Origin: Thermothielavioides terrestris NRRL 8126
Taxonomy: Eukaryota; Ascomycota; Sordariomycetes; Sordariales; Chaetomiaceae
Length of the DNA stretch: 64,000 nucleotides
Assembly (NCBI RefSeq): GCF_000226115.1
Contig: NC_016457.1
Coordinates: 7,626,001 to 7,690,000, forward strand
Reading direction: 5' to 3'
Each line of letters starts with the position of its first letter. Position 1 is the first letter of the stretch. Positions 1 to 13,165 of the stretch are shown piece after piece. The notes under the pieces are model-generated. The model had not been told where the DNA came from and did no database searches. It was given only the letters and a program-made list of their open reading frames with translations. Position numbers and translations under genes: made by a program.

Positions 1-1874
1 GGACGACACGGATCTTAAGATGGATGCCCTGAACCTGAACCTTCCGGCTGCAGGATACCTCACCGCGCGGCTGTGCCGTGTACACTACACAGTAGAGCAG
101 CAACGAGGTGGGAGCGGGTGGAGCCAAGACGGGGAGGTGAACTTGAGCAGGGTGCGCAGAGCGCCGTTAGTTGACGAGAATTTCCCTCAAGGGGAAAGTC
201 TGGCAATAATAAGACGCTGGAGACGATGTTTATGAGTGCGCAGGGGGCGGACAGGTGCAGTTTGCGTTCGTGAGCTGGGGGCTGCGCTCCGAGACGAACA
301 ACGTTGAAGACCTGTCTGGCGATTTCGGGAAGAGGGCACAATCGGACATGCGCCGGCCGTCGTGCACAGAAGCTTGCGCTTGATCTATGGTTGGCCGGCC
401 AGGAGAGCGCCGGGAGGCAGGTGGCGGATGGTGGATGGCGAGATGTTGTGTCACAGTGCGGTGCGGGCCCTGCCGCGCTGCTCCGACGGCGGGGAATCTC
501 GGCGACAGACGGAAACCGTAGAAAAGAACGAAGGGATGGAACAACCAAGGTACGACCAGTGACGGCAGTTGCTTCAGGAGACCAGATTTTGGACGTTGGG
601 GGGGCGGATGCCAAGAGACACGTCCGCCGGCGCAACTTGAAGGCGACAAGAAAGACGAATCTCTGCCGGGTCGTGGGGGTAGGACGACCCTAGCCAACCG
701 TCACCACGCACCTTGGAGCAAGGGGTTGACGGGCAACGGGAAGGTAACTATAGGACGAGGGGCAATTAGCAGCCACAGGAGCTCCTTCAGGACTTCTGAA
801 CAGTGAACACCAAAGCCCGTGCTTGAACGCTGCGATGAGAATTGTCCCGTAAAACGCAGAGCATCCCCCTATCCACATAACTAAGGTACAGTAAGAATAA
901 GGTCCTTACCTACCTCAAGAGCTTCGCGATGTGGCGAGGGCGCGAAGAGCTGCACAGAGCCAGGTAAAGTTTGACCGAGTGAAAATGTCCTCGAACAGTT
1001 AGGTACCCTTGGAGATCCTCGACGCAGAGACAAACCAACCCGGTGAGGTAGGCATGGGGACCCTCAGCTCTCGTCAAGATGGCCTGATGTCCGCTGTGGG
1101 AAATTCATCAGAGATTCGCTCTTTGGACAGGTGCATCCCAGGGCCAATCGCGGCCCTTGTTCTGTGACGCAGTGCCTGCAGTTTTGGGCCCATTTGCCCG
1201 CATAATCAGGCCACTTTTCGCCGGCGAGAAGGCTGCGAGGGGTCCCCAGCTCCACATGCCAAGACGGCAGTGACCGCTCGCAGTGGACAGAGCGACAGCT
1301 GTGGCTGTCAATCAGCCTTACATATTAACTATAAGCAGTAACCTACTGTGGCACATACGCTACCTCCCAGGTAGCTCATGGTCTCTAGGTTCTAGACCAT
1401 GAAGGCCTGCAAATGCTCGTTCCAGCGAACCCTCGCCGGGTTTTCTGGTTTTCCCGTTTCCCCATAAACTTCCCCAGCTCGGTACCGAAGGGAGTTCGGT
1501 TGAAGGAGCTGCCAGATGAAACAAGGTCGGTAACGGGAAGTCCAAGTGCTCCTGTAGCCGCATCTCCATGGACATGGAATTTGCGGCAAGGTGACCGAGG
1601 TGTAAGGACGCCCTCATTACGGGTATCAAGAAAATGTTCTACCCTAACCCTGATCTAAAGGTTAACCTCTCCCCTAACTCTGTCCATGCGGGGCGGATAC
1701 TGATGCCAAGCTCAGGCCTTCCAAACAGCCCGTGACGATAAGCTCACGACGGCGTAACGCTGCGAAAGCTTGTCCCATCTTCATGCCCCACGAGACAACG
1801 CCATCGCCAACATAGCTAACACATCCGGATATATCCTCCCTCATTCCAGAATACCATTTTCTTCACCTATCATC
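1..1874. other. Intergenic, no gene supported
   Basis: Several open frames up to about 190 codons overlap each other on both strands here, but none shows a recognisable domain or a consistent intron pattern. They look like chance open frames in GC-rich DNA. The part just before 1875 is presumably promoter and 5' leader of the ATG12 gene. A short telomere-like string (accctaaccctg) occurs at 1641 but is not an array. Confidence 0.5.
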
Positions 1875-2434
1875 ATGACATCCCCCTCTCCGAACCCAGA
1901 ACCCTCCAACTCCAACTCGGCGCCGGCCTCGCCGGTCCTCGAAGGCCGCGACTCGCCGGACCTGCCGCTGACGATGACGGCGTCGACCGTGCTGCAGGCG
2001 CTGCCGCGCGACGCGACGGCCGCGCTCGCCGAGGCCGTAGCCGCCGCCGCGTCCTTCCCGCAGGAGAAGGTGGTGGTGCGCTTCAAGCCGGTGGGGTCGG
2101 CGCCGCCGGTCCGGCGCGAGCTGGTCAAGGTCGCCAGCGCGCACAAGTTCGAGTCGGTCGTGGCCTACCTGCGCAAGACGCTCCGGGTCGCCGAGACCGA
2201 GAACGTGTTCCTGTACGTCAACAGCACGTTCGCGCCTGCGCTGGACGAGGTGGTGGGGAATCTGTGGCGGGTGCGTCTCGTCTTGCCCTTCCCCTGTTTT
2301 GCTTGATAGGTGACCATAATTTGGTATTCTTGAGGTGAGGATTCGGTGTTGATGGGGTGTCCGTCTCACAGTGCTTCAAGGACTCCAACGACCACCTCAA
2401 CGTCTCGTATTCAATGACGCCAGCGTTTGGGTGA
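1875..2434 (+). CDS. atg12: Autophagy ubiquitin-like protein ATG12
   Basis: Two exons, 1875-2270 and 2372-2434, give about 152 residues. The intron (2271-2371) has a GTGCGT donor and a CACAG acceptor. The first 55 or so residues are a Ser/Pro-rich disordered leader. The ubiquitin-like fold follows, from [13 protein letters not shown] through [23 protein letters not shown]. Exon 2 adds the conserved end, finishing in SMTPAFG with a C-terminal glycine. In this family that glycine is activated by Atg7, passed to Atg10 and joined to a lysine of Atg5; the Atg12-Atg5 conjugate with Atg16 drives Atg8 lipidation on autophagosome membranes. Without the intron the frame stops soon after and lacks the glycine, so splicing is needed. 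An in-frame ATG at 1770 would add 35 residues; 1875 is preferred because conserved sequence lies well downstream. It is convergent with panB. Confidence 0.9.
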
Positions 2435-2685
2435 TCTAAGTTGTCACATTACTAGCTCTGTGCCAACTTTAACAATGCCGACAGTGAACTGCCAAATCCT
2501 GCGACGGCAGTCACCAACCCCGGAAGCATGCCGCTACGCTTCTACAGGAATTGCTAGCAACAAATGGTATCCGCCAAGATGCTATCAAAAAACGCCGCCC
2601 GATGCCGTTATGCTTAGCCACCATCATGCTTCACCTACGTCTATACGACGCCCACGCCGAAAATTGTGAAAACCAAAGTCTGTTC

Positions 2686-3829
2686 TCACAGGCCCTTGGC
2701 GGCTTCCGCGAAGCTCTTCAGTTCCTCTTGCGCGATCGGATATGTGTGCTCAGGGGCGGGATACTGCCGGCTCTTCACCTCGTCGCGGTACGCCTCGATG
2801 GCCCGGAGGCTTTCGGACCAAACATCGCCGTACCTCTTGACGAACTTGGGGAGGAACCTGCCGGGCGGGAAGTTGCCCGTCATGTCGACCTGCACAAGGA
2901 CTTGACCGGAGCAGCCGTTCCCGGCGCCTATCCCGATGGTCGGAATCGACAGCTTTTGTGTGATGATGGTGGCAACCTCAGCAGGGACGGCTTCGAGCAC
3001 GACTGCGAAGCACCCGGCTTCCTGGACGGCGAGGGCATCCTCGAGCACCTTCATCGCGGCCGCCGAGGTCCTACCCTGGACGCGGAAGCCACCGAGGGCA
3101 TTTTGCCGTTGGGGGGTCAAGCCTACATGGCCCAGGACAGGAATGCCGGCGGTGGTGATCTTCTCGATCGAGGGAGCCATCTCCTTGCCACCCTCCAGCT
3201 TGACGCCTTGCACGCGGCCCTCCTTGATGAACCGAATTGCTGTCTGCAGCGCCTGCGTGGGGCCGGTCTCGTATGATCCCATGGGAAGGTCGCCAATCTA
3301 AAAGAGAAGAAACAGAGAAAAAGGTTGGCAAGGCAACGGGAAGAGAGAAGGGGTAAGGAGCAAGGGGGACAGCAGCGGGAGGGGAACATACAGTGAAGGC
3401 AGCCTTGGTGGCACGAGCAACGGACCGGCAGTGCATCAGCATCTCCTCCAGCACGACCTCACTCGTGTCCTCCATCCCGAGCGCGACCATGGCCAGGCTG
3501 TCGCCGACCAGGACAACGTCCATGCCGGCGGCATCGGCGACGTGCGCGCTGGGGAAGTCGTGGGCCGTGATCATGGTGATGGGCTCACCCTTTTTGTACA
3601 GCGCCCGGAGCGTGCCGATGGTGACCTTCTTCCGCGGGTTGGCCGGCGGCGAGCCCATCGGCGAGTGCGAGCTCCATCTACTCTGGGGTTGGGCGGCGGG
3701 GGTCGGTTGTTGTTGTTGTTGGAAGGCTGAGAGGAAAAGAGAGGGTAGTGCGCGCAGGCGTGGTGCCGGTCGTGTGCCCGCCCGAGTCAGGGACGAGGCA
3801 CACGACCTCACGACCAAGGACGGGTACAT
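2686..3829 (-). CDS. panB: Ketopantoate hydroxymethyltransferase (PanB), mitochondrial
   Basis: Two exons, 3829-3392 and 3297-2686, give about 349 residues; the intron has a GTATGT donor and TTTAG acceptor. The enzyme transfers a hydroxymethyl group from methylene-tetrahydrofolate to alpha-ketoisovalerate, the first committed step to pantothenate and CoA. Residues 1-60 are rich in Arg, Ser, Ala and Gln with almost no acid, as in a mitochondrial presequence. The catalytic part starts at KKVTIGTLRALYKKGEPITM. Visible family motifs are MITAHDFPSA, VGDSLAMV (metal-binding Asp), IGDLPMGSYE right after the intron (second metal Asp), GVKLEGG, GHVGLTPQ and VVLEAVP with the catalytic Glu. Length exceeds bacterial PanB (about 264) mainly through the leader. 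An upstream in-frame ATG at 4000 is possible, but the start at 3829 gives the cleaner targeting peptide. Confidence 0.93.
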
Positions 3830-5826
3830 GGGTCGTCCCGCACTTTGTGTCGCACAGTACGCCGGCAGTGCTGCAGGGGTCCAAATGCAGTGCAGAAAGC
3901 GAGGGCAAAAAGTTGAAATGCACTGTTGTGGAAAGAGGGAAACCGCTTGCGCTTGCAAGAGGAGAAAAGAAGGAACGCCTGGCACCCATGGTTGTGGCAA
4001 TTTTTTGCGACTCTTATATTCAGCAGGTCATGATGGTTTTTGCTGCGTACAATTGAGTATCTTCACAGGACCGGCTTGAGTTTGAGGTCGCCTTCTCAAA
4101 ACGGTTGTCTGCGCAAGGCTACGGAGGTTCGGGATGCACGCTGCCGTATTTCAGCAATTTCGCACTATTATAATGTTAGCTACACACTCCCACCGTCAAA
4201 TCCTTTGCACGTGGTTTCCAGAACCTCACTATTTGCGTTTAGCGGAGCATGCTTCCCATACGGAGTAGCAAATGAAGAATGTCGATTCGGCCAAATGCAA
4301 TTGGGGACAATTTGAAAACAGCGACTGCAAAAACATTCATGACGGTTGGGGTGGGCGCAGTTGCGATGTGGTATTTTGGACAGTGCTCATCCTCTACCGC
4401 CGTAGAGTAACTTCTGAGTGTTCGGTCGATCGGGTTCTGCCCCACGTGGGGACCAAGATGTGATTGGTCGATGATGATGGGATGGGGCTCCTCTTCAAAG
4501 CCGAGGCAAGGCACTTGTTGGGGGTTGTCTCTCTTCTCAATGCTAACACTCAGCTTCTCAACCTGGCGGAGAAGGCAGTTACCCTCTCAGAATGGCGAGA
4601 GAAGAGACGACCCGAAGAGCTTGTATTCGATCAACAACTTGCAAACGGCGTCCCGCTCGGTGCCGGTCCTCGTTGGAAGCAAGGCTGTGGCCTTGCGTGC
4701 CTTTGCCCCAGCGTTCTTGAGTCGTCTAATCTTGGCTCCAAAATAGTTAGTTAGTGCAACCTGGAACCAGTTACAAAGAAACTCCCTGCTGTTTGACTGC
4801 AGGCTGGGGAATGGCTGGGAGCTCGGTTGGTGGTTACCAAGTCGGACCTTGGGCCCACCGATACCATCACACCTGCGGAATGCGCGTGACCTGACGCCCG
4901 TTCCCCGTCTTCCATGTTCCCGAGGATTTCACCGTACTGCGTACACCATTGTCTGTCCCGAATTGCGTGCGAGCCCCGCCGGAATCGCCGGTATATGTTT
5001 GTGCGTATATCACGTTCGTATATCACGTTACGGGGCATTGCGTCACCGGTGCCCCTCAAGTTGGGCGCATCAGGGCCAAGGGGCACACCTCCCAGAGCAG
5101 CCCCTATGATAAGTAGGGCAAATTCCGTACAGGAGTAGTGTACAGATTACAGTAGGTTGAGCTTGCTGCGTTTGAGCGCTCAGTTAGTTATTGATGAGAC
5201 AAGAATTACTCGCCTTTCGGGCTGCACCATCCAGGGCTCTCCAGCCTTCCGTCCCTTTGTGGCCTGAAACACGCCAGATCAGTGGCCTCCAACTTGACTG
5301 GACGAGAGTGGACCTTGCCACAGAGTGACACCGCAAAGGAAGCGTTGGTGACCAGGCATTGTGACCAGTAGGTAACTAACCCGAACCCCCTCTCTGCCGT
5401 TGAACTGTCAATTTGTCCAGATTGAGGCCCAACGATCTCGGAGGCACCACGATCGCCAGCCTTTGCTTCTTCCCCTCTGCTTCTGCTTCCAACAAACTAA
5501 CATTACAGAACAAACAGCAAGGCACAAACGACCAGCATCCAGGCGCGAGCTCTGGACACAACAAGTGACCAGCTCTGAGTCAACAGAAGGGTTGTTCGTC
5601 TTCAGGCCTTACCCGATAGGGTCATTGCTTTCCGAATTCCAGCTTTCCCACCTTCCCCACTCGCCCTCCCACCTCAGCTCCTTATCCGCCACCGCCGACC
5701 ACACCATCGCACTTACCACCACCGTCTGCTCAACACAGACTCGCGAATCCGTACATACACCCCGAAGCATAGTGCAGAAATTTCCGATTTCTAGCCGCCG
5801 GACTGCGGAAGTGCCAAACTGCCAAC
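3830..5826. other. Intergenic, divergent promoter region of panB and UBC8
   Basis: This 2-kb stretch separates two divergently transcribed genes. Open frames of 60-110 codons occur on both strands but none has a domain I recognise. The last 400 bases before 5827 are CT-rich with many CACC and CCACC strings, typical of a fungal 5' leader. No RNA gene or repeat was seen. Confidence 0.45.
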
Positions 5827-6999
5827 ATGACGTCTCCACGCCGCCGCATCGAGACCGATGTAAGTTGCCCCGTGCCCGAACCGCCCGCTGCCCTGCGTGT
5901 ACGCCGATATCGACTCACACGAAACAATTACCAGGTCTTGAAGATGTATGCTCCCCTTGCGCAAGTTGGCTGGGATGCAAGCCCTCTGTAAGTTGTGCTG
6001 ACCCAAGTACAGGCTCATGAGCGACTACGAGGTGACGCTCGTGAACGACAACAGTATGTACCGCCCCTCCCCCTTACCCCATACTCGTTGCGAGGTTTCC
6101 GATGTTCAGGTGGCTGATCCTCGACTTCTCCTGCAGTGTAAGCCGCACCCATCGACCAGCGTTCTCCCCCCCGACCGGGCAGGCAACTGATGCGAGGCAC
6201 CCCGACGCCACAGGCAAGAGTTCTACGTGCGCTTCAAAGGGCCAGCGGAAAGTTAGTGCAGCCCACCCACAACGAGCAATCGGGAACCACACGTTCTGCT
6301 GACACATACCTCCCCCCAACGTCGTAGCCCCATTTGAGGGCGGCGTTTGGAAGGTGCACGTCGAGCTGCCGGACCAGTACCCGTACAAATCCCCGAGCAT
6401 CGGCTTCGTGAACCGGATCTTCCACCCGAATATCGATGAGCTGTAAGTACGGCGGAACGAGCACCGAGAGCGAGTGCCCGCAATCATCCAGGCGACAAAC
6501 TTCTGGGGGAGGCGCTTCGGTCGGGAGCTTGGTCTGGAAGGGTGTGGGTGGGAAGACAGGAGCGGATAGCTAAAAGAAGGCTTGGAACAACAGGTCGGGC
6601 TCGGTCTGCCTCGACGTCATCAACCAGACGTGGTCGCCGATGTACGACATGATCAACATCTTCGAGTCCTTCTTGCCGCAGCTGCTCCGCTATCCGAACG
6701 CGTCCGATCCGCTCAACGGGGAGGCCGCAGCCCTGTTGCTGAGGGAACCGAAGAGCTACGAGCAGAAGGTCAGGGGTAAGGCTTCTTCTTCTTTCCCTCT
6801 TGATGTTGGACCACACGACAGGAGCGAAGCGCTGAGCCCGGGGTTTCCTCTACCAGAATACGTTCAGAAGTACGCCAAGTCCACGGAGGAGGAGGCCGAC
6901 AACGAGAGCGAGGACGACGACGCGCTGTCCTCTGTCGGTAGCTATGCCGAGGACGATGAGGAGGACGCCCAGGCGGCGGGGCAGATGGACGACGTATGA
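5827..6999 (+). CDS. ubc8: Ubiquitin-conjugating enzyme E2, UBC8/UBE2H type
   Basis: Best model has eight exons: 5827-5859, 5935-5945, 6013-6053, 6137 (one base), 6214-6251, 6328-6442, 6594-6775 and 6857-6999, giving 187 residues. The E2 core runs from [20 protein letters not shown] to about residue 150. It has the HPN motif (74-76) and catalytic Cys85 in [16 protein letters not shown] long acidic tail follows ([11 protein letters not shown]...). In yeast, Ubc8 works with the GID E3 ligase to destroy gluconeogenic enzymes when glucose returns; the human homologue is UBE2H. Exon 2 is only 11 nt. Met29 is apparently assembled from three exons, A (6053), T (6137) and G (6214). Without the one-base exon, a single intron using a weaker GTACCG donor at 6058 would insert one Ser instead. 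The last intron (81 nt) is a multiple of three and stop-free, so its retention keeps the frame. Confidence 0.9.
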
Positions 7000-8332
7000 C
7001 GATACGGGGGTGTGGATGGCCGGCGGTCCGTCTCAATGATGGGTCCCCGCGGCCGCGGCGTTTGTTGTTATCAAAGGAGTTGTATATGGTCTGGCTTTGG
7101 GTCTCTGCCTGGGTTTTCTTCTCAGCTCACTTCTTCGCTTTGCCACGGAGTATCCGGATGGGGTGACAGCCTGGTTGGAGTGGTAGTTCGGCGTGTATGG
7201 CAGGTACTTGATTTCACTGTGGCGTAGCCCCTTCGACGGCATCCGATTTAGCAGAATGATCACTTATGACAAACACGTGGCTGACACCGCAACTTGCTCA
7301 TGCACGTGAGGGTTAGGCTGACCATGTTCCCGCGTTGGATCCAAGGAGAGCAGGATTCTAGCCAAGTCAGGGCCTTAATACAACACCGAGTGTATGCCTA
7401 GGTAAGAGATCACCAGGCTGAGCACTTTACTGGTTGTGATCAGGATATAAAGGTAGGCCTCAGGGGTCTTGCTGGGAAGTTAATAAGTCGCTAACGAAGG
7501 ACCGCGTGGTCGAGACACGGCGACCCGCTCACTGTGGGTGGCAGCAACCTTAAGCTGTCTTCCAACGACGCCAGCCTCTGGGTTCGTGGATCTTCCACTT
7601 CTCCTTGATACCTCCCGGATCCCGGACAGGCTACGAAGCACCCTCGGACTGCGCGCAGGTTGGGAATGTCCCATCTAAGCATTGCTGGACAGGCAGGCAA
7701 GCAGTAATCATCCCTCTGTAACCAGGCACACGCACATACTCATCGGGGCACCAGAACCGTAGCTTTGGCAGGTAGTTGGCTGGTCGTTTTTATTTTAGAG
7801 CCCCGACGAGTATGGTTGACAAGGGCAAAACATGGCATTCCGACAACTACCCCAGATGCTCGTTGGCACGTAGGTCTGTCTACCTGTCGGATTGCCTTCC
7901 CTTTGCCCCCGAGCCACCATGTTGCTGAGAAAAATATTCCGAGTCGTCCGTCCGGAAGGGGGCGAGTGCCGAGCAGAGGCATGGGGTAGTAAGGGACCGC
8001 CAGAGAATGGCTGCATTCAGTCGATCTGTGGAGATGTCCATGCTGGATCCATGGGGGGCAACTGCGAAAGGACTGACTCTGCTGCCAGCCCCTGAATGGC
8101 ACCTGCGCCGGCTTGTGTGTCGTTGTTGGTGACAGAGGTTCGTCGCTGGCAGTTGTTACCCGGGCCGTTCACGGAAGAGGACTTGAAGAAGGTAGTGCTG
8201 TTGTTTGGAGCCCGCCATAAACCACTCCAAGTGTCCAATCAATTCCAGGGGTATCATGTTCTATCCACAGCCAATATCCATGCCAATAGTGCGTTAAGTT
8301 CTTAAATACAATGCCTGACATAGCCAACCCGC
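7000..8332. other. Intergenic, convergent 3' regions
   Basis: This lies between the 3' ends of UBC8 (+) and the CCDC130-like gene (-). It must hold both 3' untranslated regions and about 1 kb of further spacer. Open frames of 60-120 codons occur but none has recognisable content. No repeat or RNA gene was seen. Confidence 0.45.
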
Positions 8333-9454
8333 TCAGTCGGAATCCGAGGCGTAGCTCACCAAAGCGGCGGTGCCGGCCGCTGCTTTGGGTGTTTGCCCCT
8401 CGTCCGCAATCGGCCGCGGCGGGTCCAGCCCTTCCTCGGCTTCTCTTTTCCTCTTGAGACCCGGCAGCCGGACGGGCCCCTTGGTTGTGCTCTCCCTGCT
8501 GCCAAAATCGAGGAAGGGATCTCTGGCCGCCCGGGTATTGCTGACAATCTCCGAGACAAGACTCTCGCGTGTACGGGATGCGGCAATCTCCGACTTGAGG
8601 AGCTTCCCCTGCCGCTTGGCTGGCCCTCCGCGGTCTTCTGTGTCCTGCTTCGCAGCTGTTGCTTTCGCAAACAACGGTCTCGCCAGCACCTTGTCCACTC
8701 CAGCATCATCCTCAACAGCCACACTGCCAAAATCGACTAACCCGGCCCGTTTCGCATCCTCCTCCGCCTCCGGCAGAAGCTCGATCCCCAGTCCCATCCG
8801 TTCCTTCAATTCGTCCGCCTTCGCGGCCTGCCTCTCCCTCTCGTGCCGCCCAGCACGGAAAGCCTTCCGCAGCCGCTGATTCTGCGCGTACGGATCGTCC
8901 CACTGCCGGTCCGCCACGTCCAGCAGCTCCTCAATCCGCCTGTTCGCCACCTCCAACCGTTCCCGGTCCGCAATCGTCCTCTCCAGCTTCCCAAACGCGC
9001 TCTGCCTCATCTCGGCACGCTCCCGCTCGGTAAGAATCACCCCCGTCCCGGCCTCACCACCCTCGATCTCGCCCTCCCCAGCACCACCGCCGTAATCCCG
9101 CCTCCGCGCCCCGGACACGACCACATATTCCGCGTTCTTCGGATCCGTCCGGATCTCGATCAGCCCGCCGCAGACGGCGTGCTTGAGCGTGAAGGCCCAC
9201 ACGGGCGTGCTGTAGTAGCTCCCCACGCGCCGCTTGGCCGCGTTGAACCGCACGCCCTGGCCGATCAGCGTCGGCGCCGCGCAGTGCGCGCACCACACCG
9301 CGAACGGCATCTCGAAGCGCACGGTCAGCGCGCCCTGCGAGGCCAGCTTGCGCGCGCGCGCGCCGAGCGGGTGCTTGTCTCTGTTGAAGGCCGGCGTGCG
9401 CTCCGCGTCGGCGACCGCCGGCGGGATGTACCGCCCCATGTTGAAGCCTTGCAT
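8333..9454 (-). CDS. CWC16 family splicing factor, CCDC130/Saf4-like
   Basis: A single exon of 373 residues. The first 125 residues match the CWC16/YJU2 family: a QGFNMGRYIPP start, GARARKL, RFEMPFAVWCAHC, VRFNAAKRRVGSYYST and IEIRTDPKNAEYVVVSGARR. Family members bind a metal through Cys residues; here C55 and C58 and a later KHAVCGG supply the pattern. The remainder is charged and predicted coiled coil (ERERAEMRQSAFGKLERTI, ERLEVANRRIEELLDVADRQ) with a disordered end in SYASDSD. The human homologue CCDC130 (YJU2B) and fission yeast Saf4 associate with the spliceosome; the Yju2 paralogue acts at the first catalytic step. The start at 9454 is chosen over an in-frame ATG at 9493 because MQGFNMGRY is the usual family start. 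The QGFNMGRYIPP start favours the CCDC130/Saf4 branch over Yju2 itself. Confidence 0.88.
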   Translation of the reverse strand: MQGFNMGRYIPPAVADAERTPAFNRDKHPLGARARKLASQGALTVRFEMPFAVWCAHCAAPTLIGQGVRFNAAKRRVGSYYSTPVWAFTLKHAVCGGLIEIRTDPKNAEYVVVSGARRRDYGGGAGEGEIEGGEAGTGVILTERERAEMRQSAFGKLERTIADRERLEVANRRIEELLDVADRQWDDPYAQNQRLRKAFRAGRHERERQAAKADELKERMGLGIELLPEAEEDAKRAGLVDFGSVAVEDDAGVDKVLARPLFAKATAAKQDTEDRGGPAKRQGKLLKSEIAASRTRESLVSEIVSNTRAARDPFLDFGSRESTTKGPVRLPGLKRKREAEEGLDPPRPIADEGQTPKAAAGTAALVSYASDSD

Positions 9455-10436
9455 TGTGGAGAAAAAGGGGGCCCCTGGGGGGCTACGCGGCAACGGTTGG
9501 TGATAGTTCGCTCGTCGATGGGTGGCGACGTTGGAGATTAGAATGTCGGCGGCTTCGTCGGGTCGGAGGCTTCGTTAGTCGTGAATGAATGTTACAATTG
9601 CCCAAGTGACGCCTAAAGGTTATCGAAGGGAGAAATATGGCGGTGCGCGGCGCCCAAGGCCTCGTTCCTTGCGCGCTGATGGCGGTTGCCGATGGACTTT
9701 GCAGGAGAGACGTAAGTTAGCGATAAGGACCTGAGATAGCTCACGGTTTGGAAAGTGGTGGGGTTGAAGCGCCGGACGACGCACTGTGGGGAGCGTGCAG
9801 ACAAACCAACCCTAACCCTGTCATCAATGCCCTCAGGTGCAACGACGCAGTGCCAAGACCTCTTAGCTTGCTCTCGAGCGGGGCCTGCTCGTGGAAATCC
9901 ATGCTCCTCAGTTATTTTCCCAGCAACATCCAGTCCCACCACTCGTATCTTCCCGTCTGCATCGCGAAATCCTGAACTCATGAGCAGATTTCCTTCAGCT
10001 TTGCCCGTGAAAATGACAGTCGATTGTCTTAATAACCGGATGTGGCCATGGAGATTCCCTCCATGGCTGTACTTCGCAGACGACCGCGTTGCTCTGTATG
10101 TGTGCTTTGGTGACCACTGTAACCCTCTCGAGCCATCCCCGCAGCGACCAAGATCGGCAGCAGATTCAACAGGGAAGCTTAGCCAAGATGCCTAAAAGCT
10201 TCGGGCTATTTCGACCCGGGCGCAACATTATCGCCGTGTTTATTCATTCCCTTTTTCCCGAGGGATGCGACCTTGGTCCTTGGGGCCTCCCCTGCGGGGA
10301 CCAGGTACCGGGCTGCCGGAGTCCACGGCTCCCTTCCAGGTTCCTGCGTGTACATAAATATCGGGAGAAGATGGGGATGCACTCGGATGCTGTGAACAGA
10401 TGACAGAAGCAGAGAGAGAGAACAAGATCTTTCGCC
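9455..10436. other. Intergenic, divergent promoters
   Basis: This lies between the starts of the CCDC130-like gene (-) and the GH43 gene (+). A minus-strand frame of 122 codons (9981-9613) is open but lacks any recognised motif. ACATAAATATC near 10350 could act as a TATA-like element for the GH43 gene, about 85 bases before its ATG. Otherwise nothing is recognised. Confidence 0.4.
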
Positions 10437-12904
<2,468 letters not shown>

Positions 12905-13165
12905 AGAGGGAGGGGGGATGCTCGAACAGGCGAGCGATGGTTATAGCCGCTTAGAGGTGTCCACAGCAAACAACCACCTTCGTCGCTGCGTTGCGAATGC
13001 AAAATGCTGCATCTCAGTCGTATCTCATAGCTTATCGTACGAAATGGCCGGACGGACCATCCAGCCATTATCGAAAATACACCAGGGTGTGCCCCTTTTA
13101 TATTCAAACACGGAGTGCCCAAGTATAACCAACGGTAAACCCCTCCCCAGACGCCAACCATACCC

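Noticed and set aside
1641..1652. Telomere-like accctaaccctg (also near 9808)
   Set aside because: Only about two units, within normal spacer; not a telomere or array.
9613..9981. 122-codon minus-strand frame upstream of the CCDC130-like gene
   Set aside because: No recognised motif; the position fits that gene's leader.
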